NCBI RefSeq assembly: GCF_019414865.1
Contig: NZ_DXLG01000033.1
Coordinates: forward strand, 1 to 16,908
DNA from: Veillonella sp.
GTDB taxonomy: Bacteria; Bacillota; Negativicutes; Veillonellales; Veillonellaceae
Direction of reading: 5' to 3'
DNA length: 16,908 bases
The notes beneath the pieces are model-generated. The model was given only the letters and a program-made list of their open reading frames with translations. It had not been told where the DNA came from and searched no databases. The position numbers and the translations under genes are program-made. This document shows positions 6,589-14,825 of this stretch, in pieces. Numbering within the stretch: the first letter of the stretch is position 1; the number at the start of each line of letters is the position of its first letter.

Positions 6589-7507
6589 GTGCCCTCTCCC
6601 GTGCAGCTACCTTCTTATCATAATCAATAATTTGATCCATCTTAGTCATCCAACGATGTTGGAACCATAGCCACTCATCTGGATGTTCCTTAATAAATTC
6701 TTCCGTAACGCGTACACATTCTTCAGTCAAACGGTACATATCTACATCTTCATCACCTGTATCAACATAATGTAAGGCTGGTAAAATATGTACAATATGA
6801 CCACCTTCAGGCTTACGAGATGCAAAAATTGGAACTACTGGAGAGCCAAATTTTTTTGCAAATGTAGCTGGTCCTATGACCGCTGAAGAGTCCTGCCCCA
6901 AAAACGGAACAGGTAAACCATTAATATAACCATCTTGGTCAGCTAAAAAACCAAGTAATTTTTTCTTTTTTAAAGCCTTAGCAGCAGAAACGATTTCGTT
7001 GCCACCACTAGCAAATACATCAAGCCCTACCATCTCACGATATTCATTCATGAGACGTGTAAATTGAGCATTAGGCTGTTTCTTAACAATAGTAGTGGAT
7101 GGATAACCATGAGCCGCCATAGCAGCCCCCATCCATTCCCAGTTGCCAACATGTCCAGTAAGAACAATTACACCTTTATCTTCAGCGATGGCTTTCTCTA
7201 AATGTTCTACACCTCGCATTTCAATATGTTTATTGATAAAGGACTTTGTCAGATTTGGCATATATAAGACTTCCATAACACTGCGGCCAAGATTCTTGAA
7301 CAATTTTTCAATTAATTGTTCTGCCTCTTGATCATTCATGTTCATGCCAATCTTTATATTTTTTATACCTCTAAGCTTTTGCTTCTTCGCTATGAGGCCA
7401 TATACTGGCCCTAGACTAGCGCCTATGAGCAAAATGAGCTTATATGGAAGTCGGCAAACAAGCCAACTAATGCCTTTAACTAAATGGTATTGCCATTCGT
7501 TATTCAT
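6575..7507 (-). CDS. lpxL: LpxL/HtrB-family lipid A acyltransferase
   Basis: This inner-membrane enzyme adds a secondary acyl chain to Kdo-lipid A. From the chosen start it has 310 residues. A hydrophobic N-terminal segment (about 10-40) is followed by the HX4E active-site motif TGHVGNWE with His119 and Glu124. Then come FLADQDGYINGLPVPFLG (187-204) and the C-terminal PDEWLWFQHRW block at 276-286, all typical of LpxL/LpxM. An upstream in-frame ATG at 7552 would overlap kdsC by 32 bases. The ATG at 7507 has a near-perfect AAGGAGGT seven bases before it that also overlaps the kdsC stop, so it is preferred. No second acyltransferase gene is present in the window. Which acyl chain and position it serves cannot be read from sequence. 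Confidence 0.92.
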   Translation of the reverse strand: MNNEWQYHLVKGISWLVCRLPYKLILLIGASLGPVYGLIAKKQKLRGIKNIKIGMNMNDQEAEQLIEKLFKNLGRSVMEVLYMPNLTKSFINKHIEMRGVEHLEKAIAEDKGVIVLTGHVGNWEWMGAAMAAHGYPSTTIVKKQPNAQFTRLMNEYREMVGLDVFASGGNEIVSAAKALKKKKLLGFLADQDGYINGLPVPFLGQDSSAVIGPATFAKKFGSPVVPIFASRKPEGGHIVHILPALHYVDTGDEDVDMYRLTEECVRVTEEFIKEHPDEWLWFQHRWMTKMDQIIDYDKKVAARERAHEKQ

Positions 7508-7514
7508 TCTGCCC

Positions 7515-7522
7515 ACCTCCTT
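7515..7522 (-). promoter_or_regulatory. Ribosome binding site deciding the lpxL start
   Basis: AAGGAGGT on the minus strand, seven bases before the ATG at 7507, overlaps the kdsC TAA stop (7521-7523). It fixes the lpxL start and suggests coupling of the two genes. Confidence 0.85.
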
Positions 7523-8042
7523 ATTGTCCATGAGCATGGGCCTCTCGTGCATAATCTGCTACAACAGTTTCCCATAGTCCTTGTTTTTTCAAGATATATT
7601 CTACAGCCTCTCTAACGGCACCGTGGCCACCATTGACGGTAGATATAAATTTAGCTAATTGTTTGACCTCCGGTACCGCATTATTGGGTGCCATCGGTAG
7701 TCCTACAATTTGAAGAGCCCCTAAATCATTTAAGTCATCCCCCATATAGGCAATTTCCTCTAAATTGATTTGATGCTCTTTACAGAGATTTCTTAATGCT
7801 TCTGTTTTATTGGCATGCCCCATAAGCAGTGCATCAAAATGAAGCTCTTTAGCACGGCGCTCAACCATAGGAGATATCCGTGCTGTAATGATTGCAAGCT
7901 TAAGTCCTGCTTTTCGAGCTGCCGTTAATCCTAGTCCATCTTTCACAGAAAAAGACTTAAGCTCTTCTCCACTCGATGTATAGATTAGAGTTCCATCAGA
8001 TAGTACGCCATCAACATCAAGAACAATCCATTGAATATTCAT
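7521..8042 (-). CDS. kdsC: 3-deoxy-D-manno-octulosonate 8-phosphate phosphatase KdsC
   Basis: KdsC removes phosphate from Kdo-8-phosphate to give Kdo, the third step of the Kdo route in the cytoplasm. The 173-residue HAD-family protein has no cap domain, as usual for KdsC. Motif I is LDVDGVLSDG with nucleophile Asp9 and Asp11. Motif II is in IITAR (51-55), Lys79 is a candidate motif III lysine, and the metal-binding motif is GDDLND at 101-106. A typical C-terminal NGGHGAVREAVEYIL tail completes it. The ATG at 8042 overlaps the kdsD stop by one base (TAATG). This enzyme is close to E. coli KdsC (188 residues), and the position directly after kdsD supports this over other HAD phosphatases. Confidence 0.95.
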   Translation of the reverse strand: MNIQWIVLDVDGVLSDGTLIYTSSGEELKSFSVKDGLGLTAARKAGLKLAIITARISPMVERRAKELHFDALLMGHANKTEALRNLCKEHQINLEEIAYMGDDLNDLGALQIVGLPMAPNNAVPEVKQLAKFISTVNGGHGAVREAVEYILKKQGLWETVVADYAREAHAHGQ

Positions 8043-9013
8043 TATACAATGCCTCTACGCAATAAATCCGTAATATGAACAATGCCTAGACATTTATTAT
8101 CTGTATCTACAACTGGTAATACAGTAATAGGGCGCGGTTGATTTTTCTCCATTAAATGAAGAGCTTCCGCCGCTAATTTATCCTTTGTAATCGTACGAGG
8201 CATAGATGTCATCATATCCTCTACAGGCCATTCTAGGAAATTACTGCCAGAATCTAGGCCGCGACGAACATCACCATCAGTAACAAGGCCTAACAAATGA
8301 CCGTCTTCATCAATAACATTGGTAGCACCCAATCCTTTTTCTGTCATTACAAAGAGTGCATCTCGCACTGTTGCACCTTTAAATACCGTTGGATTATCTT
8401 CACCACCATGCATAATGTTTTCTACGGTCAACAATAATTTGCGACCAAGAGAACCACCTGGATGGAATACGGCAAAGTTTTCCGGTGTAAAGTGATGGCG
8501 TTCTAATAAGCAAACAGCTAATGCATCGCCAAGTGCCAATGCAACTGTAGTACTTGTAGTCGGCGCCAATCCTAATGGGCAAGCTTCACGTTCTACTTCA
8601 GCTAGCAATACAATATCAGAATTCTTAGCTAGTGTAGACTCTGGTTTCCCTACAACGCAGATTAATTTAGCACCAATGCGACGTAAGGATGGCAAGATAC
8701 TGATGATTTCGCCTGTTTCACCACTATTGGAGAAGGCTAATACTACATCATCTTCTGTAATCATACCTAGATCGCCATGCACACCTTCGCCAGGATGCAT
8801 GAAGAGTGCTGGTGTACCAGTACTAGCCAAAGTAGCCGCAATTTTACGACCAATATGACCAGATTTACCCATCCCTGTACATACTACACGGCCCTTACAA
8901 GCCAAAATCATATTTACAGCATTTACAAAATTGTGATCCAAACGAGAACTTAATTCTTCAATAGCACGTGCTTCCTCATGAAGCACCTGTGCCGCTTGTT
9001 CTAAAATAGTCAC
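8042..9013 (-). CDS. kdsD: D-arabinose 5-phosphate isomerase KdsD/KpsF
   Basis: This enzyme interconverts ribulose-5-phosphate and arabinose-5-phosphate, the first committed step towards Kdo. The 323-residue protein has the normal architecture: a SIS sugar isomerase domain (about 35-170), then two CBS domains (about 200-255 and 265-320). Visible SIS motifs are TGMGKSGHIG with Lys50, HPGEGVHGDLGM with His79, FSNSGETGE at 94-102 and FHPGGSLGRKL with His184. These correspond to residues important in E. coli KdsD. The start is a GTG at 9013, preceded by an AGGGGCGG stretch; the gap to kdsA is 12 bases. CBS domains often bind nucleotides and may tune activity, though that is family knowledge rather than seen here. 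All other Kdo genes are adjacent. Confidence 0.95.
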   Translation of the reverse strand: MTILEQAAQVLHEEARAIEELSSRLDHNFVNAVNMILACKGRVVCTGMGKSGHIGRKIAATLASTGTPALFMHPGEGVHGDLGMITEDDVVLAFSNSGETGEIISILPSLRRIGAKLICVVGKPESTLAKNSDIVLLAEVEREACPLGLAPTTSTTVALALGDALAVCLLERHHFTPENFAVFHPGGSLGRKLLLTVENIMHGGEDNPTVFKGATVRDALFVMTEKGLGATNVIDEDGHLLGLVTDGDVRRGLDSGSNFLEWPVEDMMTSMPRTITKDKLAAEALHLMEKNQPRPITVLPVVDTDNKCLGIVHITDLLRRGIV

Positions 9014-9025
9014 AAATAACCGCCC

Positions 9026-9844
9026 CTAACCTTTTACGATTTTATCAATAGCTACTAAATCTCGTAGCAAAGCTTCAAAATTATCTAAGTATAACATGTT
9101 TGGACCATCGGATAAGGCTTCCTCTGGATTATCATGTACTTCAAAGAATAGACCATCTACACCACTTGCAACAGCGGCACGAGCCAAGTTTGGTACAAAT
9201 TCACGATTACCACTAGATTTAGTACCTGCGCCACCAGGTAATTGAACGCTATGTGTAGCATCGAATACTACTGGATAGTCGAAAGAACGCATAATTGGGA
9301 AGGATCTCATATCTACAACGAGATTGTTATAGCCAAAGCTAAATCCACGCTCTGTAAGCATAAGATTTTCATTGCCTGTTTCTTTCATTTTATTTAAGAC
9401 ATTTTCCATATCTTTAGGCGCCATAAATTGACCTTTTTTCACATTTACACATTTGCCAGTTTTAGCTGCACCATATACAAGGTCTGTTTGACGACATAAG
9501 AAAGCTGGAATTTGTAAAACATCCAATACTTCTGCAGCCGGTTCGATTTGCTCAATGGAGTGAATATCACTTACCACCGGTACATTGAGTTCTTTTTTAA
9601 TAGAAGCAAGGATTTTTAGACCTTCCTCAAGACCTGGTCCACGGAAAGAACCGTAGCTAGAACGGTTAGCCTTATCGAAAGAAGCTTTAAAGATATATGG
9701 AACTCCTAAGCGTTCACAAATTTCTTTTGCTCGTTTGCCAATAGCCAATGTACGGTCATAATCTTCAATAACACATGGCCCAGCAAGGACGAAAAGGCCT
9801 TTGCCACCACCGACTGTAATATCTTTAATTTGAACTGTTTTCAT
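9026..9844 (-). CDS. kdsA: 3-deoxy-8-phosphooctulonate synthase KdsA (metal-dependent type)
   Basis: KdsA condenses arabinose-5-phosphate with phosphoenolpyruvate to give Kdo-8-phosphate. The 272-residue TIM-barrel protein has the family blocks AGPCVIE (21-27), KASFDKANRSS (53-63), TERGFSFGYNNLVVDMR (164-180), FDATHSVQLPGG (194-205) and EVHDNPEEALSDGPNML (235-251). Cys24, His198, Glu235 and Asp246 occupy the four metal-ligand positions known from the Aquifex enzyme. In E. coli KdsA the Cys is replaced by Asn, so this should be the divalent-metal-dependent class. The ATG at 9844 directly abuts the kdsB stop (TAAATG), so the two are likely translated together. The ALSDGPNML ending favours KdsA over a DAHP synthase, as does the context. 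Confidence 0.96.
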   Translation of the reverse strand: MKTVQIKDITVGGGKGLFVLAGPCVIEDYDRTLAIGKRAKEICERLGVPYIFKASFDKANRSSYGSFRGPGLEEGLKILASIKKELNVPVVSDIHSIEQIEPAAEVLDVLQIPAFLCRQTDLVYGAAKTGKCVNVKKGQFMAPKDMENVLNKMKETGNENLMLTERGFSFGYNNLVVDMRSFPIMRSFDYPVVFDATHSVQLPGGAGTKSSGNREFVPNLARAAVASGVDGLFFEVHDNPEEALSDGPNMLYLDNFEALLRDLVAIDKIVKG

Positions 9845-10576
9845 TTATTTCTCCTCTTGCTCGTAAATTGCATTTACACGAGCTAAGTCTTCCGGTGTAT
9901 CAACACCGATAAATCGTTTGTCTGTAAGTATAACACGAATAGTATAGCCATTTTCAAGAGCGCGCAATTGCTCTAACGATTCTGTTTGCTCTGCTGGTGT
10001 TGGTTCCATCTTTGCATAATTTAGCAAGAAATCTCTACGATATGCATAGATACCAATATGTTTTAGTGGAGCACGTACAAAATCATGACGTGGATATGGG
10101 ATTAAGGACCGAGAAAAATACATCGCATCATTGCGATTATTTAAAATAACCTTTACTGCAGATGGCCCATCATATTCATCCTCTAACAAAGGAGTTGCAA
10201 CAGTTGCCATCTGTAAGTTTGGATCTTCTTCAAAAAGTTGGGCCAAGTCATCAATGAGTTTTGGCTCAATCATAGGTTCATCACCTTGAACATTAATAAT
10301 GACATCTAAGTCTGTATAATGACTAGCAACCTCGGCTAATCGGTCAGTTCCGGTAGGGTGATTAGGATCTGTCATCATAACAGCTCCCCCAAAGTTTTGA
10401 ACAGCAGAATAAACACGATCATCATCGGTAGCAACAATAGTACATTCTGTTTTTGTCGCTTGTGACACCCTTGTATAAACCCGTTCAATCATTGGTTTAC
10501 CTGCAATATCCGCTAATGGTTTCCCTGGTAATCTTGTAGAACCATAACGAGCAGGAATAACGCATCCAAACTTCAC
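9845..10576 (-). CDS. kdsB: CMP-Kdo synthetase KdsB
   Basis: KdsB activates Kdo with CTP to form CMP-Kdo, the donor used by WaaA. The 243-residue nucleotidyltransferase shows IPARYGSTRLPGKPL (7-21), VATDDDRVY (48-56), HPTGTDRLAEV (73-83) and INVQGDEPMI (94-103) with metal-binding Asp99. Further blocks are MYFSRSLIPYPR, HIGIYAYRRDFL and QLRALENGY near the C terminus. The start is a GTG at 10576 with only a modest GGGG ribosome site. It is chosen because the conserved block begins right after it and no upstream in-frame start gives a better fit. The gap of 44 bases to lpxK is one of the larger ones in the unit. Length matches E. coli KdsB (248 residues). Confidence 0.96.
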   Translation of the reverse strand: MKFGCVIPARYGSTRLPGKPLADIAGKPMIERVYTRVSQATKTECTIVATDDDRVYSAVQNFGGAVMMTDPNHPTGTDRLAEVASHYTDLDVIINVQGDEPMIEPKLIDDLAQLFEEDPNLQMATVATPLLEDEYDGPSAVKVILNNRNDAMYFSRSLIPYPRHDFVRAPLKHIGIYAYRRDFLLNYAKMEPTPAEQTESLEQLRALENGYTIRVILTDKRFIGVDTPEDLARVNAIYEQEEK

Positions 10577-10620
10577 AATAAAACCCCATTTCTGTCATTC
10601 GTGTATCTTATTATTATACA

Positions 10621-11733
10621 CTAAATCTCTAAATTTTCTATGAATTCTTGCTTTCCAGAGACAAATTCAATTCCAATAGATAGCACTAGAATCGGTATTT
10701 TTAAGTCTTCAATTGCATGCAATTGACTTAACTTCACCGCATCTTTTTCAGTGATACAAATAGAATCCGCTTGATGAGCAAATGCCTCTTTCCAAATATC
10801 TACAACATCATCATTTTCAAAATTATGATGATCACCAAAAGGCATTGTATGAACAACATTGTACCCTATGTCGGTCATCGTTTGTGTAAAGGATTGAGGA
10901 TTCCCAATACCACTAACAGCCATAATACGATGCTCTTGATACGCGTCAACAGAAGAACCAGGTTCTCCATTAGCCCACTCTTCTAAGGTATACATACATT
11001 GAGGCTTGTGGATTGTTTCATATACAGGTGTATTAGGTAACATATGCGCTAAACGCTTACGAATTCCGGAAACAACACCAGGCGCCACTTGATCAACCTT
11101 TGTAAGAACAATAATATTAGCTCGCTCTAACCCACTAAGAGGCTCGCGCAATAAACCGCGAGGCAATACATGGTCATAACCAAATGGATTAGATGCATCA
11201 ATAAGAACGATATCAATATCTCGAGCTAATGCACGATGTTGAAAACCATCATCCATAACAAGACAGTCTGCACCGAGTTCATTAATAGCAATTTCTGCAG
11301 ATATAGCCCGTTCGCGGCCGATAATTACATTAGATTTTTGCAACACTTTAGCCAATAGCCATGCTTCATCACCACTGATAGATGGCTCTACTAACATCGT
11401 ACCGTCTTTGGAAATAATGATATTTTTCTTATTGTCCTCAGCTCGATAGCCACGGCTAAGCACGGTAGGATGAAGTCCTTTTCGGGCGAGTACATCACAT
11501 ATAAATCTCACCATTGGCGTTTTGCCAGTACCACCGGCAGTAATATTACCAACACTGATAACAGGCACGGTAACTTTAGTAACACCTTTGCCCGCATCAA
11601 AGCGAGCATTTCGTATGGATACAGCCTTTTCGTAACCTTTACTTAGAAAGCCCAAGCTAGAACGAGCCATATCACCTAATATGGATTGATTTTCACCACT
11701 AACAATGGATTTGAATAATGCTTCCCCGCTCAT
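10621..11733 (-). CDS. lpxK: Tetraacyldisaccharide 4'-kinase LpxK
   Basis: LpxK phosphorylates the 4' position of the lipid A disaccharide at the inner membrane to give lipid IVA. The 370-residue protein has a P-loop GNITAGGTGKTP at 63-73 with Lys71. SRGY (93-96), SGDEAWLLA (120-128) and the DDGFQHRALARDIDIVLID block (161-179) follow, then LPRGLLREPLSGL (190-202). These are typical LpxK features. The N-terminal 50 residues hold a mildly hydrophobic amphipathic stretch where E. coli LpxK has a membrane anchor, so attachment may be peripheral. It is somewhat longer than E. coli LpxK (328). The ATG at 11733 has an AGGAGG site eight bases upstream; the gap after waaA is 54 bases and holds nothing else obvious. 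Confidence 0.95.
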   Translation of the reverse strand: MSGEALFKSIVSGENQSILGDMARSSLGFLSKGYEKAVSIRNARFDAGKGVTKVTVPVISVGNITAGGTGKTPMVRFICDVLARKGLHPTVLSRGYRAEDNKKNIIISKDGTMLVEPSISGDEAWLLAKVLQKSNVIIGRERAISAEIAINELGADCLVMDDGFQHRALARDIDIVLIDASNPFGYDHVLPRGLLREPLSGLERANIIVLTKVDQVAPGVVSGIRKRLAHMLPNTPVYETIHKPQCMYTLEEWANGEPGSSVDAYQEHRIMAVSGIGNPQSFTQTMTDIGYNVVHTMPFGDHHNFENDDVVDIWKEAFAHQADSICITEKDAVKLSQLHAIEDLKIPILVLSIGIEFVSGKQEFIENLEI

Positions 11734-11787
11734 AGGTGACTCCTCCTATTATGTAATCATAGATGAATATAATAAATCATATCGATC

Positions 11788-13092
11788 TTATGGAACAATA
11801 TGGTGTTTTTTAAAGAGTTGACGTAACTCTTGTGTATTACGTTGTGTTGCACCGCGATTTTCACGGATAATATCAAGACAATTTTGTCCCATTTCCGTTG
11901 CCAAATCTTTGTCTTTACATAAGCGCAATACCATAGCGGTTAACTCTTTGCCATTCTTAACTTGTTCACAAGCATGACGAGAGTTCAATAATGCGAAAAT
12001 CTCTTTGAAATTAAACATATATGGCCCTACAAGAATTGGTTTACCATGTGCTGCCGGCTCGAGAATATTATGGCCTCCAGTCTTCACAAGAGAGCCGCCT
12101 ACAAAAATAATATCCCCTAAGCTATATAAACGACCTAGTTCACCAATAGTATCTAAAACAACTACTGGTATCCCTTTATGAACTGGCTCTGTCATATCAC
12201 TACGACAAATAGCATTCAATTCATAATGTTTCGCTAACGTTTGAACATCATGACCGCGATATATCTCACGAGGTGCAATTAACAAGCGAGCTTGAGGATA
12301 TTCTTGTAAGACTTGTTTAAAGGTCTCAAAGATTGTTTCTTCCTCACCCTTATGTGTACTACCAGCAATGATGATTGGATGATTATTACCAAAGCCAAAC
12401 TCTTCAAGAAGTGATTGTTTTTCTTCAGCTGATACAGTAGCATACGTTTGGTCATATTTCATATTACCTGTTACGGTAATATCAGATGTTTGTGCACCTA
12501 ATACTTCAATATGAGCTGCATCGAATTTTGATTGCATACAGAAACGCTCAATGGAACGCAACATTTCTTTCGTGAACGCACTAATATATTTATAGCGTTT
12601 CATACTACGATCAGAAATACGACCATTAACCATCATAACAGGAATATTTTCTGATTGAGCGATACGCAAGAAGTTAGGCCAAATTTCTGTTTCTACAAGC
12701 AAGATAGCAATCGGTTTAATAATATGCAAAATCTTACGCGTCAAATACGGTAAATCTAGAGGGAAGAAAATAATTCCTTCTGCCTCTGGAATGATACGAT
12801 GGGCCATTGCATGCCCTGTTGCAGTTACAACAGACACCACAACAACCGCTTCAGGAAATTCCTTTTTTACTTCCTTTACTAATGGACTAGTTGCTACAAT
12901 TTCCCCTACAGAAGCAGCATGAATCCAAATAGCACGACGTCCTTCAATTTTCTTTAGTAGCGAGGCTGGCATATAGCCTGCACTCTGTTTGATACGCTCA
13001 TAAAATCCATCTTCAAAGGCAAGGCGGTATAGAATAACCGGAATCAAGCCAATCCAATAAAATATGAGCAATACATTATATATCCAGTACAT
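11788..13092 (-). CDS. waaA: 3-deoxy-D-manno-octulosonic acid transferase WaaA/KdtA
   Basis: WaaA transfers Kdo from CMP-Kdo to lipid IVA at the cytoplasmic face of the inner membrane. The 434-residue GT30 enzyme has an N-terminal membrane-interacting helix (about 3-22), then WIHAASVGE at 56-64, whose Glu64 corresponds to the proposed catalytic base in the Aquifex enzyme. Later blocks are FFPLD (109-113), ETEIWPN (134-140), VNGRIS (155-160), TGNMKYD (208-214) and AGSTHKGEE (243-251). APRE, LDTIGELGRLY and GGHNILEPAAHGKP (339-352) complete the family signature. The ATG at 13092 lies two bases after the msbA stop with an AAAGGA site. The number of Kdo residues added (one, two or more) cannot be inferred from sequence. 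Confidence 0.95.
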   Translation of the reverse strand: MYWIYNVLLIFYWIGLIPVILYRLAFEDGFYERIKQSAGYMPASLLKKIEGRRAIWIHAASVGEIVATSPLVKEVKKEFPEAVVVVSVVTATGHAMAHRIIPEAEGIIFFPLDLPYLTRKILHIIKPIAILLVETEIWPNFLRIAQSENIPVMMVNGRISDRSMKRYKYISAFTKEMLRSIERFCMQSKFDAAHIEVLGAQTSDITVTGNMKYDQTYATVSAEEKQSLLEEFGFGNNHPIIIAGSTHKGEEETIFETFKQVLQEYPQARLLIAPREIYRGHDVQTLAKHYELNAICRSDMTEPVHKGIPVVVLDTIGELGRLYSLGDIIFVGGSLVKTGGHNILEPAAHGKPILVGPYMFNFKEIFALLNSRHACEQVKNGKELTAMVLRLCKDKDLATEMGQNCLDIIRENRGATQRNTQELRQLFKKHHIVP

Positions 13093-13094
13093 GA

Positions 13095-14825
13095 TTATCC
13101 TTTGTTGGAGAATTGAACGGAATAGAGATGATTGTACAATCCGCCATCAACAGCTAATAGCTCTTGGTGAGTCCCCTGCTCTACCAAGTGGCCTTGATTG
13201 AGTACAACAATTTGATGAGCATTTTGAACTGTGCTCAATCGATGGGCAATAACAAATGCAGTACGCCCTTTCATAAGACGATCTAACGCCTCTTGTACAA
13301 GCTTTTCACTCTCTGTATCTAATGCAGATGTCGCTTCATCTAGAATTAGAATACGAGGGTCTTTCAAAATAGCACGTGCGATAGCCACACGTTGACGTTG
13401 GCCGCCAGATAAGGAGCTTCCTCGCTCGCCCACTACTGTATCGAGATCATCAGGCATCTTTTCTACGAATTCAAGAACATTAGCAGCCTTAGCAGCTTCA
13501 TATACTTCTTCATCAGTAGCATCTAATCGACCATACAAGATATTCTCTTTAATTGTGGCATTAAACAACACAGTTTCTTGTGGTACAAGCCCGATTTGTT
13601 CACGTAACGATTTAAATGTAACATCTTTTACATCATAACCATCAATCGTGATAGCGCCCCCCGTTACATCGTAGAAGCGAGGTAACAAATTTGCTAGAGT
13701 CGTTTTACCAGCCCCAGATGGACCAACAAGAGCTACGCTTTCACCCGCCTTAACAGACAAAGTAAAGTTTTCGAGCGCTGTTTTTTCACCATCATAAGAG
13801 AATGAAACATCTTTAAATTCTACATTGCCATTAATAGATGGCAACGTAATAGCATCAGATTTTTCCACAACGTCAGTTTTAGTATCCAAGATTTCAAATA
13901 CACGATCAGCTGCAGCCAATGCTTTTTGAATATTGCCGTACACTTGGCTCAAGCGTTTAACTGGGTTTGACAAGTTGATTGCATAAATTAAGAACGCAAT
14001 CAAAGAACCTGCTGTAATAGTCCCTGTTACTACAGAATAGCCACCATACCAAAGGATGACTGCCACTGCAATGGCCGCAGAAAACTCAACCATTGGACTT
14101 AACAAGCTAGTCAACTTAGTAGCTTTAATAACAGCTTTAAAGTTGCGATCATTTTCATCTTCAAAACGCTTCCGTTCAAAATCTTCACGAGCGAATGATT
14201 TTACTACTCGAATAGCGCTGATGACCTCTTGTAAAAGTGCTGTAATGTCAGCCACACGGCCTTGTACATCATGACCTGCTACACGAAGCTTTTTACCGAA
14301 TACATTAATAATGACTAGCACCACTGGAACTGTAATAAAGGTAACAAGTGTCAATTTCCAATCAATAAGTAGCATAGACACGAGAGAACCGATAAGTGTT
14401 ACAGATTCTGTAATAAAGGAAATTAAGTTATCAACTACTGCAGACTGAAGTGCAGCAACGTCATTCGTAAGATTACTCATGATAACGCCAGTCTTACGGC
14501 GATCAAAATAAGATAAGCTTAATTTTTGTAGATGATTAAAGATGGCCTCCCGTACATCGATGATGACACGCTGACCAATGTAAGACATATTATAGGTTTG
14601 ACCATACGTAGCAAAACCACGAATTAAGAATATAAGAATGATAGCCCCTACAATGAGGTTCAACATGAACATATTCTTTTCATCTAATACTTGGTCTACT
14701 ACATTTTTAATAAGCCAAGGCACTACCAAGTATGCCGCAGCCGCGACGATCATGCAGAACACTGCAAAAATCATGCGCTTATAATAAGGCTTTACAAAAT
14801 ATAAGAGCCTAGAATAACTATTCAT
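13095..14825 (-). CDS. msbA: MsbA-type lipid A flippase, ABC exporter
   Basis: This half-transporter should flip Kdo-lipid A core from the inner to the outer leaflet of the inner membrane as a homodimer. The 576-residue protein has six membrane helices in the first 310 residues, then an ATPase domain. Walker A is GPSGAGKTT (368-376), the Q-loop Gln is 416 (VPQETVLF), the signature is LSGGQ at 472-476, Walker B is ILILDEATSALD (492-503) with Glu497, and the switch His is 528. Size and domain order match E. coli MsbA (582). Sequence alone cannot separate MsbA from multidrug exporters of the same family. Its place between lpxB and waaA makes the lipid A role very likely. The ATG at 14825 overlaps lpxB by eight bases, with AAGGAG upstream. 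Confidence 0.9.
   Translation of the reverse strand: MNSYSRLLYFVKPYYKRMIFAVFCMIVAAAAYLVVPWLIKNVVDQVLDEKNMFMLNLIVGAIILIFLIRGFATYGQTYNMSYIGQRVIIDVREAIFNHLQKLSLSYFDRRKTGVIMSNLTNDVAALQSAVVDNLISFITESVTLIGSLVSMLLIDWKLTLVTFITVPVVLVIINVFGKKLRVAGHDVQGRVADITALLQEVISAIRVVKSFAREDFERKRFEDENDRNFKAVIKATKLTSLLSPMVEFSAAIAVAVILWYGGYSVVTGTITAGSLIAFLIYAINLSNPVKRLSQVYGNIQKALAAADRVFEILDTKTDVVEKSDAITLPSINGNVEFKDVSFSYDGEKTALENFTLSVKAGESVALVGPSGAGKTTLANLLPRFYDVTGGAITIDGYDVKDVTFKSLREQIGLVPQETVLFNATIKENILYGRLDATDEEVYEAAKAANVLEFVEKMPDDLDTVVGERGSSLSGGQRQRVAIARAILKDPRILILDEATSALDTESEKLVQEALDRLMKGRTAFVIAHRLSTVQNAHQIVVLNQGHLVEQGTHQELLAVDGGLYNHLYSVQFSNKG

Noticed and set aside
7508..7552. Longer lpxL product starting at 7552
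   Set aside because: It would overlap kdsC by 32 bases with no good ribosome site, while the ATG at 7507 has a near-perfect one.
8400..8582. Minus-strand frame of 60 codons inside kdsD
   Set aside because: It overlaps the SIS domain coding sequence in another frame and has a composition unlike a real protein (many Cys, Trp and Arg), so it is a shadow.
10601..10621. Small GTGTAT/ATACAC hairpin between lpxK and kdsB
   Set aside because: The stem is six AT-rich base pairs with a nine-base loop and no U-tract; too weak for a terminator or attenuator.
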